This document shows, one piece after another, positions 1 to 12,346 of a stretch of 64,000 nt of DNA. The stretch is from Blastomyces gilchristii SLH14081 (taxonomy: Eukaryota; Ascomycota; Eurotiomycetes; Onygenales; Ajellomycetaceae). The stretch's first letter is position 1. Each line of letters starts with the position of its first letter. The notes beneath the pieces are model-generated. The model was not told the DNA's origin. It saw only the letters and a program-made list of their open reading frames with translations, and ran no database searches. The DNA lies in the NCBI RefSeq assembly GCF_000003855.2, contig NW_003101679.1, positions 3,179,558 through 3,243,557 on the forward strand. Direction: 5' to 3'. A program made the translations under genes and the position numbers.

Positions 1-901
1 CTCGCGCAAGGAATGAGGAGATCTCTGGGAGCGCAGTCTGGTCCGATTCAATTTTTAACCAGGGAATTGTGATGACATCTGTTGGCCATCAGCCACCAGT
101 CACACCAGCGCATGGGTCCGTTTTGCTAAAGGCTCCTTCAACAAGGTCAGGAATATGCGGGCAGCAGTCCATGTAGGGAATTGAGGAGCAAGATCGTATC
201 GTCACGAGTGTGACTTGCCCAGGGCAGACGCGCTATCCTTTGCCGACTGCGCCAATAGTCTGTGCTGGTTGAATGGCCCCGGTCACTGGCATAGTGAAGC
301 CACGGATTGGTAGGTACAACTAGAGGAGAAACCGAGTTACAAATGCCCAGAAAAGGTGGTTCAGCGGCCGAGAGGCAAACAAGAGCGATACTGTCAAAGG
401 ATTGTGGAGAATCTGAAAAGGGGCTTGGACATTGCTCCCTCTCCTACTCTAAAATTAGAATTAGACCAATTATATAGAAATATAAATCAACACCTCAAAA
501 CGTTCAAAGAACAAAACAACACGGGGAGCAACGTGTAACTGCGAATTTCGCGCTCAATCCTCTGTAAGCTCGTTATCTCTGATAGAGTTGAAAGACACGA
601 GGGGTGTCGTATCAAAAGTCCTGCGCCCATTTAGCATACAAACGCGCTCCAAACCTGATCCGAAATGGCAACACGTTACATCATCGTAACAATTGTATCA
701 TCCGCGTACCGCCATTGACTAGAGACACCGGGATGGCAAGACGGCAATGAGTTTCGTATTGATTCTCGCAGCAATATATCGTCCCGCAGGCAAAATCAGA
801 ACTGCAGTCCGTAAATCCCCCCCCCCTCCCCCAAGAAAAAAAAAAAAAAAAAAAGTAGCTGAGGTGTAATATTATTGTCGGTGAGGTATTCTACAAACTC
901 C
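1..901. other. GC-normal flank, no gene recognised
   Basis: Balanced base composition with many CpG sites, unlike the AT-rich DNA that follows. The longest open frame is 60 codons (356-538, plus) and ends in a Lys/Asn/Gln-rich stretch; I see no domain in it. This is probably intergenic DNA or the remnant of an old gene, and it marks the unmutated chromosome to the left of the nest. Confidence 0.5.
817..854. repeat. Poly-C / poly-A homopolymer tract
   Basis: A run of 16 pyrimidines (C with a single T) is followed, after a few bases, by 19 consecutive A. It could be the A tail of an old retroposed sequence or simple slippage. No matching element is visible upstream. Confidence 0.8.
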
Positions 902-917
902 TATCCACATACGCAGG

Positions 918-1751
918 TATGCCCCGGTGTTTTCGTTAGTGCCGCCCTAATATTTTAGTGGCATTCTAACGTTCATTCTGGTGCCGCGTTTCTAAATATC
1001 CTCATATAATATAAGAAGCCAGCTTCTCATTCATTATTCTTATTCCATACGTACGCGATTTCTATACTCATTATTATCATTCTCTGATTCAATATGGTCT
1101 TATTTGCTATTGCACCTCCACCATCAGAACCTCCTGAACCTCCTGCTACTCCTCCAAAATGATTGACCTGTGATCAATGTCGAGATATCCTTCTTCGCGG
1201 ACTGGATTGGACCTATCAAAAGATCTCTGATCATCTTGAGATTACTTATCATGAAGTTCAATACACCTGTGAAAATGAAATCTAATCTATTCTCCTTCTA
1301 GACCTCCTATTGCGAACGTATAGTCCCTCTTATCCATGGTTGAATACAAATGAATCCTGGATTGAAATTAATGCATGATGGAGCTCCAGGGCATGCTGCA
1401 GCAGATACTTCTCAAGATCTTCAAGAACATGGAATCACCTCTATATATTGGCCGCCATACTCACCAGATTTGAACCCAATTGAATCTGTATGGAATCTTA
1501 TGAAGCAGTGGATACAAGAGAATCATGGAGATGAGAAGAATCTTTCTTATGATACACTTCAACAAGTGATTAGAGCTGTCTGAGATGCTATAACAGAGGA
1601 GCAATTACAAGAACTTATAGCAGAGATGCCAGCTCGCTGTCAGGCTGTTATACAGGCAGGTGGTGGCTATACTAGATATTAATATGATTCTACATTGATT
1701 CTATGTATTCTGCTTCATAATGAAAAACGCGCTCGAAAACACCGGGGCATA
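918..1751 (+). mobile_element. Tc1/mariner element, internally deleted
   Basis: Perfect inverted repeats TGCCCCGGTGTTTTCG (920-935) and its reverse complement (1734-1749) lie between TA dinucleotides (918-919, 1750-1751), the TA duplication expected for Tc1/mariner. The empty site survives in the right arm of the host MITE at 17468-17508, where the flanking sequences meet at a single TA. At about 830 bp it is shorter than an autonomous element (usually 1.3 kb or more). Confidence 0.92.
1094..1682 (+). pseudogene. Tc1/mariner transposase remnant (DDE_3 type)
   Basis: The N-terminal piece is proline-rich and then reads as a helix-turn-helix-like segment (ISDHLEITYHEVQ, about 1220-1260). The middle of the protein, with the first catalytic Asp, is missing between about 1285 and 1345. 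The C-terminal piece (1350-1682) has the hallmarks HDGAPGH and WPPYSPDLNPIESVW, i.e. the second Asp and the third acidic residue region of the DDE/D domain. Two TGA stops (about 1160 and 1580) sit where Trp is expected, so they look like TGG-to-TGA mutations. It cannot encode an active enzyme. Confidence 0.9.
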
Positions 1752-2645
1752 ACGTAATCAACCACCTAACGCTCGTTTCCACCTAACGCTCGCCTTTGTA
1801 AATCAATTACAATCAACTTTGAATGTTAATATCTCAATAAATATTCATTATTTTAATTTTCTAATTTGTAATTTATAAATATCAAGACTTATAGTATAAT
1901 ATAATTCAAAATTATTATAATATAGTTAAAATTAATTAAAATATGAATTCAATTAGAAAATAAAATACAGTAAAATAAAATATATAATATTTTATTATAA
2001 ATTAAGAAATATGTATTATATATTATTGAAAATAAATAATTCTTATATAAATATATTATAATTTAATAAATATTAAATTATTTTATATAAGAATTTTTTT
2101 ATTTTTTTATTATAATTTTTTTTATAAATTATAAGTAAAATATTGACAATTCTTGAAATTTTAAAATTTGAAAAATAATTTATTAAATATAAATATATTT
2201 AAATGATTTAATAAAATAATTTATATAAATTATAACTTTAAAGTATTAATAATACACTGTTATTACAAAAATAGTATTTTAAAATATAAAAATTTATATA
2301 AAAATTTAAATAAATCAATAATAAATAAGAATTTCAAGATAAAAATTTATATTTTATTAAAAATATATATAATCTATAATATATTTAATTTTTATATGAA
2401 AATAATTTATATTTATAAATATATTTATAAATATAGACTGTGTATTTTATTTTAAAATAGTATTTTAAAAAGCTTAATAAATTAATAATTATATGTTATT
2501 TTCTCATAGAAATTTAATATAATATAATATATATCTACAAATTATCATTCTGTTTTTTAGAATAGTTTCAAATAAATATTCATTGAGATATGAATATTTG
2601 AAGTTGATTGTAATTGATTTACAAAGGCGAGTGTTAGGTGGAAAC

Positions 2646-2749
2646 TCTTGAAGGATAACATTGTTATGTTGTAATCTAACTACGCGAGTTACACTAAATG
2701 AATAGGTTGAGGTGGCACATGACTAGGGTAGGTGTAGTAATCACCAACA
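2646..2749 (-). repeat. Copia 3' LTR (104 bp)
   Basis: Read on the minus strand it starts TGTTGGTGATTAC and ends CTTCAAGA. The plus-strand left end (outer end) keeps G/C positions that are A/T in the other LTR, for example GAAGGATAACATTG here against GAAGAATAATATTA at 17361. Confidence 0.9.
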
Positions 2750-2760
2750 CCTTCTCTTGC
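2750..2760 (-). promoter_or_regulatory. Copia polypurine tract
   Basis: On the minus strand GCAAGAGAAGG directly precedes the 3' LTR, the position and composition of the plus-strand primer site. Confidence 0.65.
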
Positions 2761-2989
2761 TACACTGTGGCCTATAAGCCGCCACCCAGGGCTTCCCTTA
2801 TTCTCAAATCTTTCAAAAATGCAATAATAATTAATTACATCAATCAGACCCTGATTTCCTTATTAGGAAAGATGTCTGTACAGTAATAACTGTAAAAATC
2901 AAGAAATACATGCAAAATCCACTGATTCACTGTATTATTATTATCATTCAATCATTCCTTTCTGATCTCTTTCAAATCAATTCTTTTGA

Positions 2990-5752
2990 TAAAATCTTCA
3001 AATGCAGGCTTCATCAGTGACTTGATGAGCTCATCAGCTATGTTCACTGTAGAATCAACATGTTTTATCATGATTTCCTCTTTTTTAATTAAATTGCAGA
3101 GAATATGATATCTAATCTTGATATAGTATGATCTTCATGTTAAGAATTCCTCCTTTACTAGATCAATTGCTCTCTTATTATTAACTTATAGATACAAGCA
3201 TATTTTCACTTTTCCATCATTCATCAACTCAGTATTATATAATATATCATTTAATCAGATTATCTTACAAGCTGTCTTACTAGCTGTAATATATTCAGCT
3301 TCTGTGATTGATTTGATGATAGATGTCTGTCTCTGTAACTATCATAAGATCAGTGACTCATTAATCAATATAACATAGTCAGTAGTCAATTTGTATTGAG
3401 AATCCGCTCTCACTCAGTTCAAATCACAGTATATCACAGAACTCAGACTCATATCACTGATCTTCTTTCTGTATAATATGTCATAGTTTTTCATCTTCTT
3501 GACATAATACAGGACATGCTTCAACGCTGCTCAACATGCTTTGTATGAATATGTAGACTGGCCGCTGGGACTATGAATTTCATATTTAATCTCATTTGAT
3601 CTGGTCTCATACATTTCTTGGCGTGAATCCCGCTGAGACTGGCTATCAAAAAAACATGTAAAGTGACTATATATCAGATCTTAAAATGAAACCATGACTT
3701 GAAAAAAATGAGAAAGTGATCTCATTTGATCTCATTTAGTCTCATTCTTGGCATAAAGTTACTATTTTTAGACATTTTAAGGTTTTTTTTAGACTATTTT
3801 TAATTTTTTAAAAAGTAACACTTTTTGATAATGCTCAAATGAGATTTAAAGTCATTTAAAGCAATAAAAATAATTTAAATTGAGAAGTGGAAATCATGGT
3901 CTCATTTGAAAAATGTGACAAGAGTAGACAGTAAGTCTCACTGAGACAGTATGAGACTACTATCTAATGTTAAAACCGTGTAATGAAATCAGTCGAATTG
4001 GTAATGAGACTATCAAAAAATCTAGTCCTGGTCTCAGACACGGTCACACGGTCAGTCTATGAATATGAGTTAAAATGCAAGAGATAGTTGATCATGAATG
4101 CCAGGTCTGATCAGCTGCTTGAGATTAAATACTGCAATAATCTCAATTCTTGATGATATCTTATAGCTGTAAAGTTATTATTCAATTCATCATTCTCATC
4201 AGGTGAAAACTCTAGTTATATACCTGTCATCATTGAGATCTCTGCAGAATTCATCTTATTCATATTAAAATCTTCAAGAATCTTCTCAATATAACAGCTC
4301 TGTGTAATTACTAGATTATCATTTCTCTGACATTTGATCTTTATTCTAAGATATGACTTGATCTCTTCAACATTCTTTGTCTCAAATCTCTTTACAATCT
4401 CTTTCAATACTCAGTCTAATTGCTGTTCTTGAGATTCTGTCATCTGATAATCATTAATATGCAATGTCAGATAGATCTTATAAACAGAGTGATATAGAAA
4501 TTCATCATTATAAGATAATATTTTAAATCTCAATATGATGAGATGTTTCATTGCTAGGAAATATTATACTCTTACAGCTTGCTTCATTTTATATAGACTC
4601 TGATGAAGTAGGCTTATCAAGCTCTCTCTGCTGTGCTTTACACCTGTGAACAGTTGTATATAGATTATCTCATTTTGTGATAGTATGTCATTCAAAAACA
4701 CGGATATATAGTCAATTAATTTAATCTTTCATTCTTTGACAGTTGATATAGTGAATAGACTGTGTGATATAGACCCTGATACCACTGCAGTATATAATCT
4801 TGTATAATGAATATTCTGCTGTTGTAAGAACTCTCTAATCACTCAGTGAGCTCTAAAGCAGATGATTTCTCTCTTATTATTGAATTTTCAATCATACACT
4901 TATTTATCTGTAAGAATATTCATTTTCAGAGTCTTCTCAATGATAATATATGTCTTCTTCTATTCAAATATCTTAATCTTCTTTTTCATTATCTTATGTT
5001 AATAGTCTCAGTCTGAGCTTCTCTTGGCTTTTATCAGTATAGTTGATCAGTCTGTCAGAATACTTAGAATAGAATCATTCTCATTAACAGAGTCTTCAGA
5101 CTCTTTATTTATAACAAGCTATGTCTTATTATCTAGAAGATAGATTGAATCAGTTACACTCTCTAAGTTCTTATTTACAATCATCTTCAAAATATCTGAC
5201 TTTTTCTTTGTAAGATGTTATAGTAAGTAGTACTATTATCTCTCTCTGACATTCAGAATATTCAATTCATTAGACAATTCATTGAATTCTCTCACTGTAT
5301 TTACAGATGTATTTGCACTCATGTCAAGAGCTTCATTAAATATGATATCTCATACAATCTCAAAACAATATACAACAGGATCTCACACATGATATTAGTG
5401 TAATTCTTGATATTCAATCAGCTGTCATTTCTTGCTATCAGTTCTATTCATGAGCTTATTTAACACTTTCAAATTCTTCTTGTAGATCTTGCACTCTTAT
5501 CTTCATATTCAATGAATAGAAGATTGCACTTCAGTTCACACTTTAAAAGATGTAAGTGATGTTTGATGTTTCTTTCTTACATTCAAATATCTTTGTTGAT
5601 ATTGAGAATGTGTTGATCATCATAATTACAGCTTATATTACTTCATCTCAAAGTTCTCTTTCTAATTTACTATTAAATAGTAGGCTTTACATCTTTTCTG
5701 TAACTATTCAATTTGCATGTTTCACTAAGTCATTTAATTGTGATATATCAGA
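2990..5752 (-). pseudogene. Copia polyprotein remains: integrase C-terminus, RT, RNase H
   Basis: RT is recognisable from a segment reading FETKNVEEIKSYLRIKIKC and SCYIEKILEDFNMNK (4216-4407), matching the Copia RT region after the YVDD box. The box itself reads HIND near 4455-4480. The RNase H end (about 3240-3330) has the family motif SITEAEYITASKTACK. A hAT MITE (3554-4059) splits RT from RNase H, and Gypsy A1 splits this part from the upstream integrase at 5752. Many TGA and TAA stops; a dead relic. Confidence 0.85.
3554..4059 (+). mobile_element. hAT-type MITE, copy 1 (506 bp)
   Basis: Starts TAGACTGGCCG and ends CGGTCAGTCTA, an 11-bp inverted repeat with one mismatch. It is flanked by a perfect 8-bp duplication TGAATATG (3546-3553, 4060-4067). 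An 8-bp duplication with a TAG..CTA terminus is the hAT signature. It has no ORF and sits inside the Copia RT region. Four more full copies and one broken copy lie in this window, all 505-506 bp. Confidence 0.93.
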
Positions 5753-5934
5753 TGTGGTTCGGAAGAACGTACGACTGTTGGATAATAACGCGGCCGCTTC
5801 CGAACTACTAGCGTACGTGTACAAGTGTAAAGGGGCCATAGCGGCCGCTAATTAAATTAGTGTACAATATTACAATATAAGAAGCCAGTATACACCTGTA
5901 ATCATATGCTGGCTTAAGCAACCTTTGAATCACA
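5753..5934 (+). repeat. Gypsy A1 5' LTR
   Basis: TGTGGTTCGG...GAATCACA, 182 bp. It holds two GCGGCCGC octamers and several CGTACG-type palindromes. The first ~100 bp keep C and G; the inner end is mutated (AGTATACACC where the 3' LTR has GGCGTACGCC). Confidence 0.95.
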
Positions 5935-5936
5935 TC

Positions 5937-5949
5937 TGATAGCATGTCT
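5937..5949 (+). promoter_or_regulatory. Gypsy A1 primer-binding site
   Basis: Two bases after the LTR the sequence TGATAGCATGTCT matches the less mutated copy-2 sequence TGGTAGCATGTCT. TGGTAGC is complementary to the 3' CCA end of an initiator-Met-type tRNA, as in yeast Ty elements. The G-to-A change here is of the RIP type. Confidence 0.6.
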
Positions 5950-6280
5950 AAAAACCAGTGAGAAGCACAGGCTCCTTCAGGGTGTGATAATTCTGTCTAT
6001 GAAGCAATTTGTAGTTATTGTGCCAGTGTGGTTCTAGAACACCTCAAAAGATAGTGTATGAAGAGTGGTGAGTGAAAGAGCATCTGATTGATACTGCTTT
6101 GCTTGTTGGGGGAAAACTCCACGCCCAGGCGAATGCCATGTATGAGACGCGAACAGATGAGGTGTGAGAAAGAGATGGAAGTGGTGAACCAGATTCAAAG
6201 GAGACCGCTCTCCACCCAAAGAGATAAAAGAAGGGGTGGCCACCACCGGAGTCGTATGATGATAACAGAAATCATATAAT

Positions 6281-6365
6281 GATATAGTGATAGAACGATA
6301 TAGCGATATAATGATACAGTGATATAGTGATATAATGATACAGTGATATAGTAATATAATGATAG
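6281..6365 (+). repeat. Minisatellite in the 5' part of Gypsy A1
   Basis: About nine imperfect copies of an ~8-9-bp unit of the type TGATATAG/TGATACAG. The matching place in copy 2 (about 54632-54672) has only about half as many units, so the array length varies between copies. Confidence 0.8.
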
Positions 6366-9300
6366 ACATTGTATGATCAACCAGAAACCACTGAAATGAA
6401 TATCTCTTCTAGCTGATATGAATAACACCCTTCTCTGCTACCTGAACTGAAAGGTATGCAGAACCTCTCAGAGGATTTACTTGAAGCAGTAAGAAAAGCA
6501 GCTGAAATCACTGAATCAGAATCAAAGCTCTGTACACATATGAGAATTCTAAACAAGATTAAGGTCTTGTGTACACAGTGACAGGCTGAGACAGAAGTTA
6601 AACAATAATTGACATTCACTGCAGATCAAGCATTCACTATAAAGAGCTTCACTGACACAATTATTATTATTAATAAGAATAGAAAAAACCAGATCTTAGA
6701 TCTGCAGCAGAAGATTGAATATTTATATAGATAGATGACTACACTGAACCTAAAGATTTCATTATAATTATTCATAATCTCTTCAGAAGTATACACATCA
6801 TCAGAGATTACTGTACAGAATGAGAATCTAAATATGAAATATATTAAGTCAGAAGATCTGTCAAAGTTATTAAGCTTTAATAGTAACTGAAAAAATAATA
6901 CTGCAATCAGCTGACTAAGTCAGATATAATTATATTATCAGATTAAATATGAACTTATAGATAGATAGTTAACAGAATTTTAATAAGTCTTAAGATCTGC
7001 TACATTTCTACATGAAAAAGTGAAGTCATTATAAATAACTAGTAAAAAGATGAATCTTATAAACTTAGAGTGATATTCATTCTTATAAATATAAAATAAG
7101 TTTTTCAAATGAATCTTGTATAACTTTGAGAAAGTGAATATATAAGATAAGTATTATAAATACTTCACTGAGTGTAAATAAATGAGTAATCTTATATCAT
7201 ACTTTATATACTTCAGCTTATATTATTTTATATTGAATAAAGAGCTTTTAATATTATTCTATTTACAGATCTTCATTTATAATCTTATATCTGAGTTAAG
7301 AGTAGAATAGAAATACTTAATCTTATAATCAGACATAGTGAAAGAAGTATATAACATTCTTATTATATAAGAACAAGTGAGTCAATTATAATAGAAAATA
7401 CTGTAATTAAGTATATCTCAGTAGAGAATGAATAATCAGACTTCTATAATACAAGTTATATACTCAGATATGATAAATCTAGATCTGAATATTATTGCTA
7501 AAGCACTGAATTCTCTGAAAAAGAAATTCTCTAAGTGAAAATCTTAATATTATAAGTATTAAGCTTACTTTAACTGCAGATGTTAAAATCATGATATAAA
7601 AGATTATACTCAGTATACACAGTTAAGAGAAGTAAGAGAGTTAAAAAACTAGCAGAATCAGTGAGCTCAGAGACACTTGCTAATATTCTATAAAAAGTCT
7701 TCAAAGTGAAAGAGATATCTGTATTAGATAATTCTCTGAATTCTATAAATGCAAAGAAGAAGCAGGCTTCTGACTGAGAAGTAGATGAGAATGAAGTAAA
7801 TACTCATTTCAATATCTTGAGACCTGAAATATTAATATATAAGAGATACTTGAGTAAGAATTGAGAGATAACTGCAAAAGTATTAGCAGATATAAAAGCT
7901 TCTATATAATATATTAATGATTATATGATCTGAAGATTGAAAGAGATCTGCTAAGTGAAGAATTCTTAATATATAAGATTATCTGATAATCAATATTTAA
8001 TATCACCTGCAAAGATAAGAGTTCTCTTGTACTTCAGAGAATGATCTTGCTATATTTAAGTGTGAGAGCTGTAGAATGTGAAATATAATCTTATTCTCAG
8101 ACTTAATTGATTTTAAAGGTTCAATCTGCAGATTCAATGATGTACATACTATATACAGTTAACTGATAAAAAGAAAATGATTCATATAATTCTATTAACT
8201 GATATGAGAAGAATATTTCATGTCTCTGATATAGAAGAATTAAATCTGCTTATATATTAATAAGTAAAGAGAATAATTTATAAGACCTTCTCTGAAAGTA
8301 TTCTGTATATTATATAGAATCTGAAAGTGAAGAAAATCAAGATAAAGAATATATAGAAGAATAAGTGTATGAAGAAGCTTCTGAAGAAGTATAAAAAGAT
8401 CTTTTAAACAGATCTTTCACTGAAATTGCTGCTGAAACAAGGATTCATACATAAGATTAATACAGAGAATGCAAAACTAGTCAATTAAAATATATATTCT
8501 CTGTTACAAATGTATCTTAAAGAACAGAAGTATCAGATCACAGATCTTCTAGAATATGATCTTATATAACTCTCATTAAGTATATAAGACTTTTCAATTC
8601 TATTTATAAAAAAGGCAGATGAAGAGTGATAAATATATATTAATTATCAAGCACTTAATAAGCTTATAATTAAGAATGAATATTCACTATCACAGATTCA
8701 ATAACAGTTGAATACAGTTGAAAACACTTAATATCTATTAAAGATTGATCTTCTCTCAGAATACTAACAGATCTGTGTAGATGAACTATCAGTTCTGTGA
8801 ACTGTGTTTAATATATAATGAGAAAAGTTTGAATTTCTGATAATATTATTTAGTCTGATAAATGCATCTATCATCTTTTAAATAATAATGAATACAATTC
8901 TTTATAAATAGAATGAAATCTCATATCTTGTATATCTTGATAATATTCTAGTCTTTTCAAACTTATATAATAAATATCTGAAGTATCTTGATAAAGTGCT
9001 TATAACTCTGACAGAGTATAAGCTCTATGTTAAATCAATTAAGTGTGTGTTTGAAATGAAAGAGTTGAAGTTTATAGAATATGTAGTGAGTGATAACTGT
9101 ATATATCTCATTTCAGAGAAATTAAATGTCATAGTAAATTGACTGCAGCTGAGAAATGTACATTATATATAATAGTTTCTTGAGTTGATCTCATACTACA
9201 GTAGATTTATCAAGAATTTCACATGAATATCTGCATCACTCTCAGATCTCTTAAGAGAAATGAATACAAATCTGTGAAAGAAGAAGTTTTATTCAATTAT

Positions 9301-10750
9301 CTGAAATATTATATATGAAGAGGCTTTTCTCACACTGAGAGAATGTATAATAACATTCTCAGTACTTATTTAATCAGATTATGATAAACCTTTCTACATT
9401 GAGATAGATGTATCTGAATAAGCTATCAGAGACACTCTTCTACAGATAAGTAAGAATGACAAGCTGCATCTGATGATATATAATGATAGAAAACTATCAG
9501 ATACTGAGCTTAATTACTCAGTATATGAAAAGAAATTACTAGTAATTAAGTATATACTAGTGTTGTGAAATAGATATATCAATAACAGATATATAACAAC
9601 AGTGATCACAGATTATAAAAGCCTTATCTATCTATAATTGATAATAAAACCTTTCAAATGCTTAGCATGTTGAATCTCAGAGTTTTAAGTATACAATCTT
9701 TATATTAAATACTGAAAGAAATTGAATACTATGATATCTGATGCAATCAGTTGCAGACTTAATTTCATGAATAAGAGTTCTATAAATCAAATACAAGAAA
9801 CATTTGTGTTAAACACACTGAGAGAATGCAAGGAATCAGAATAAGTGAATATCATGATCTCTTACTTAAAGAATGATAAGATGCTGAATGATAAGTGTCT
9901 TATAAGAGTAGTAGAAGAGATGCTTCTGAACTTCAAGCTGAGAAAATTGAGAAATGAAAATGATGTTATGCTTTACTATGATCTAGAATACACAGAAGCT
10001 CCCTATCTAGAATCTTCATTTAAATGTGACTTAATAACTTATATGCATAAGGAATTCAGTCACTTAGAAAGTTCTGAACTTATAAATGTACTCAAATCAA
10101 GAGTATACTGATCAAGCATGGCTGAGAACATTCAGATATATACTTACAAGTGCCTGAATTATCAGGTTGTGAAAGAATCTAAGAAAGGGTTAGAATGTAA
10201 GAAAGTATAATATCAGATAAAGTGTATAATACAACTATTCAAACAATGAAAGATGAATCTCATAGACATATTACTGTGAACATCAAATGAAAATTAATGA
10301 ATAATCACTGCTATTGATTATACTACTGACTGGCTAGTTATGAAAGCAGTTTCAGAGATAACAGAGAAGATGATAATAAAGTTTCTATATAATGAGATCT
10401 ATGTCAACTATAAAATACTGTATGAGATTCTAACTAATAATAATACAAATCTCATAGAAGAAGCAGTGAGGCATTTTGTAGATCAGTTACAGACAAGATA
10501 TTATAGAACAACACTATATCATTCATGAATAAACAGAAAGATGAAACACTTGAATGAAATCTTGAACAACATGCTGATGAAATATCTAGTGAGCAAGTCT
10601 ATGAGACTATGAGATGAATATCTCAGACAGGTGCTGTTGACTACACGGATTTAACAGCATGCAGTCTCTAAGCATTCATTATTCTACCTGTTGTATGAAT
10701 TGCATCCGCGCATCCCGGAGAATGCTTTGAAAAAGGTGAAAGAGAGAGCA

Positions 10751-10813
10751 GTTGCAGATGCAGCAGAAACAGCAGTTACAGACACAGCAGTAGCAGTTGC
10801 AGATGCAACAGTC
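10751..10813 (+). repeat. Ala/Val/Thr/Asp codon repeat after integrase (Gypsy A1)
   Basis: Encodes VADAAETAVTDTAVAVADATV, built on a short GCAGTTGCAGA/ACAGCAGTT-type repeat in frame with integrase. Copy 2 has a longer version (50163-50254) with extra TAV/NTAGTAV units; the length difference is in frame. Confidence 0.7.
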
Positions 10814-11925
10814 ATGAACATGAAACTAAGATTGAAAGAGATCAGCCACACATGTACAAAAGCTAATGAGTTACTTCTGAACTAAGTAATTCAATTGAAA
10901 AGAATACAAGACTCACTTATTAAGAAATTGAGTCTCAAGATAAGAATGTGAGTTCTCATATACAATGAAAATTCTGAGAAGTTTCAATCTAGATAGTTTG
11001 AGTCATATAAAATACTCAAATCACATTCTCTGAGAATGTATGCATTGAAAGAATCAGAGAAATGAGTCTTATATAACTTAATCAATAATTTATGACTTAT
11101 GAAAGTAAAGATGCAAGATCTAAGTGAATTATAATTATTCACAGCACTATCATCAGTATTGAAAAAGAAGAGACTTATAATTGAAAAGCCTTGCAAAGTA
11201 AGAGAAATCATAGATACTTATAAATCAGATAATCTCACTTATTCTGATCTTTTCATAATTATAAGAAAAGAATGAGAAGTAATAGAGAAATCAGATGAAT
11301 GTCATACTTTAATAAGTGATGAGACTGTAGCTGGTTGTACAATAACACACTGCAGACAGTGAGTGTAATATGATAAAGAACAGTCTCAGAGCAGCAGACT
11401 TGTATATAAATCAGATTACAGAAGAAAAAGAAATTCAGAGTTGAATTCAACTGTTTACATCAGTTCAATTGCAGAGATTACAGAGAACAAACTATCTGAA
11501 ATATTCACAGATACATGAGACTAAGCCATCTTAATCTCTGAGAATGCTCAGAGATTGAGTAAGATTAGTTTCAATGAGCTGTTCACTGTAGTGATCTGAG
11601 CAGGTGAAGAGAGACAGTATAATATATGAGACAGAATCACAAAGATAAAAGCTACTGAACCTAGTCACTGAATGCTGTATTATATAGAGGTTATATAAGA
11701 GTAGTAACTAGCAGATAAAGAAAAAGTGTAAGAAAAGAAAAGAGATAATGAATTGATTATCAACTGTAAGAGTCAGCTGTAAAAAGATAAATGATATCAT
11801 ACACACTTCATCTATTTTTATACATCACATGTTTAATCTATTTCCAATACCATGTCATCTGAAAAACATCAAAAACAAAGGAAATCTCAAAACTTGAGAT
11901 CTGCAAGAGATTCAAGAACTGCAAG

Positions 11926-12303
11926 TCACTCTTGTAATAACACTGTATATATCTCTGATTTCTCTATCACTCTGCATGTGACATTAATGTCATTTATTGC
12001 AATATTGACTGGAATGTCAATATAGAAATGTGCATGCATACACATAGAGAAATTGAAGAAGAGTGCAGAACCTGCAGGATCAGAAGCCAGAATAGAAGAG
12101 ATAGAGATGAAAGAAACAGAAGAAGAAGAAGATGCAGAATCAGATAAATAACAGTGAGAGTCACTCAGAGCTGAACATTTATAACTCAGTGTGTACACAA
12201 TCTTTCCTGCAGAGAAGGAAGAGAAAGTGATAAGAGAAGCTTGAGAGTGAAAGAGAGTAGTCTTGATAATGTTATCATCTTCAATCAGAATGATCTCTGA
12301 CAC
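11926..12303 (-). CDS. Antisense ORF 3 of Gypsy A1 (125 codons)
   Basis: Open antisense frame just downstream of the pol remains. It starts MSEIILIEDDN and has a central Ser run (SASSSSSVSFISI) and the motif DPAGSALFFNFS. The matching frame of copy 2 (48681-49052) is also open, starts MSEIILIKDDN, and aligns along its whole length. No domain recognised. It may be the last exon or part of an antisense gene that starts near the 3' LTR, or an artefact of a purine-rich sense strand. Confidence 0.4.
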   Translation of the reverse strand: MSEIILIEDDNIIKTTLFHSQASLITFSSFSAGKIVYTLSYKCSALSDSHCYLSDSASSSSSVSFISISSILASDPAGSALFFNFSMCMHAHFYIDIPVNIAINDINVTCRVIEKSEIYTVLLQE

Positions 12304-12346
12304 TGAAGCAACTAAGAACTATTATTAGCATATGAAAATTGTAAAA

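Larger units (their letters stand above)
6088..11810 (+). pseudogene. Gypsy A1 gag-pol remains
   Basis: Order on the plus strand: gag with a degenerate CCHC knuckle near 7566-7610; protease near 7870-7930 (active site degraded to ADIKAS); RT with the active-site box YLDNILVFSN (8933-8962); RNase H (YIEIDVSE, about 9390-9640). Integrase has HKEFSH followed by a Cys pair (about 10050-10165) and a DDE core near 10310-10475 (ITAIDYTTDW...LTNNNTN...EEAV). RT and integrase keep one frame with only stop codons between, mostly TGA at Trp positions. After integrase comes an Ala/Val-rich repeat and a long C-terminal part without a visible chromodomain. Confidence 0.88.
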
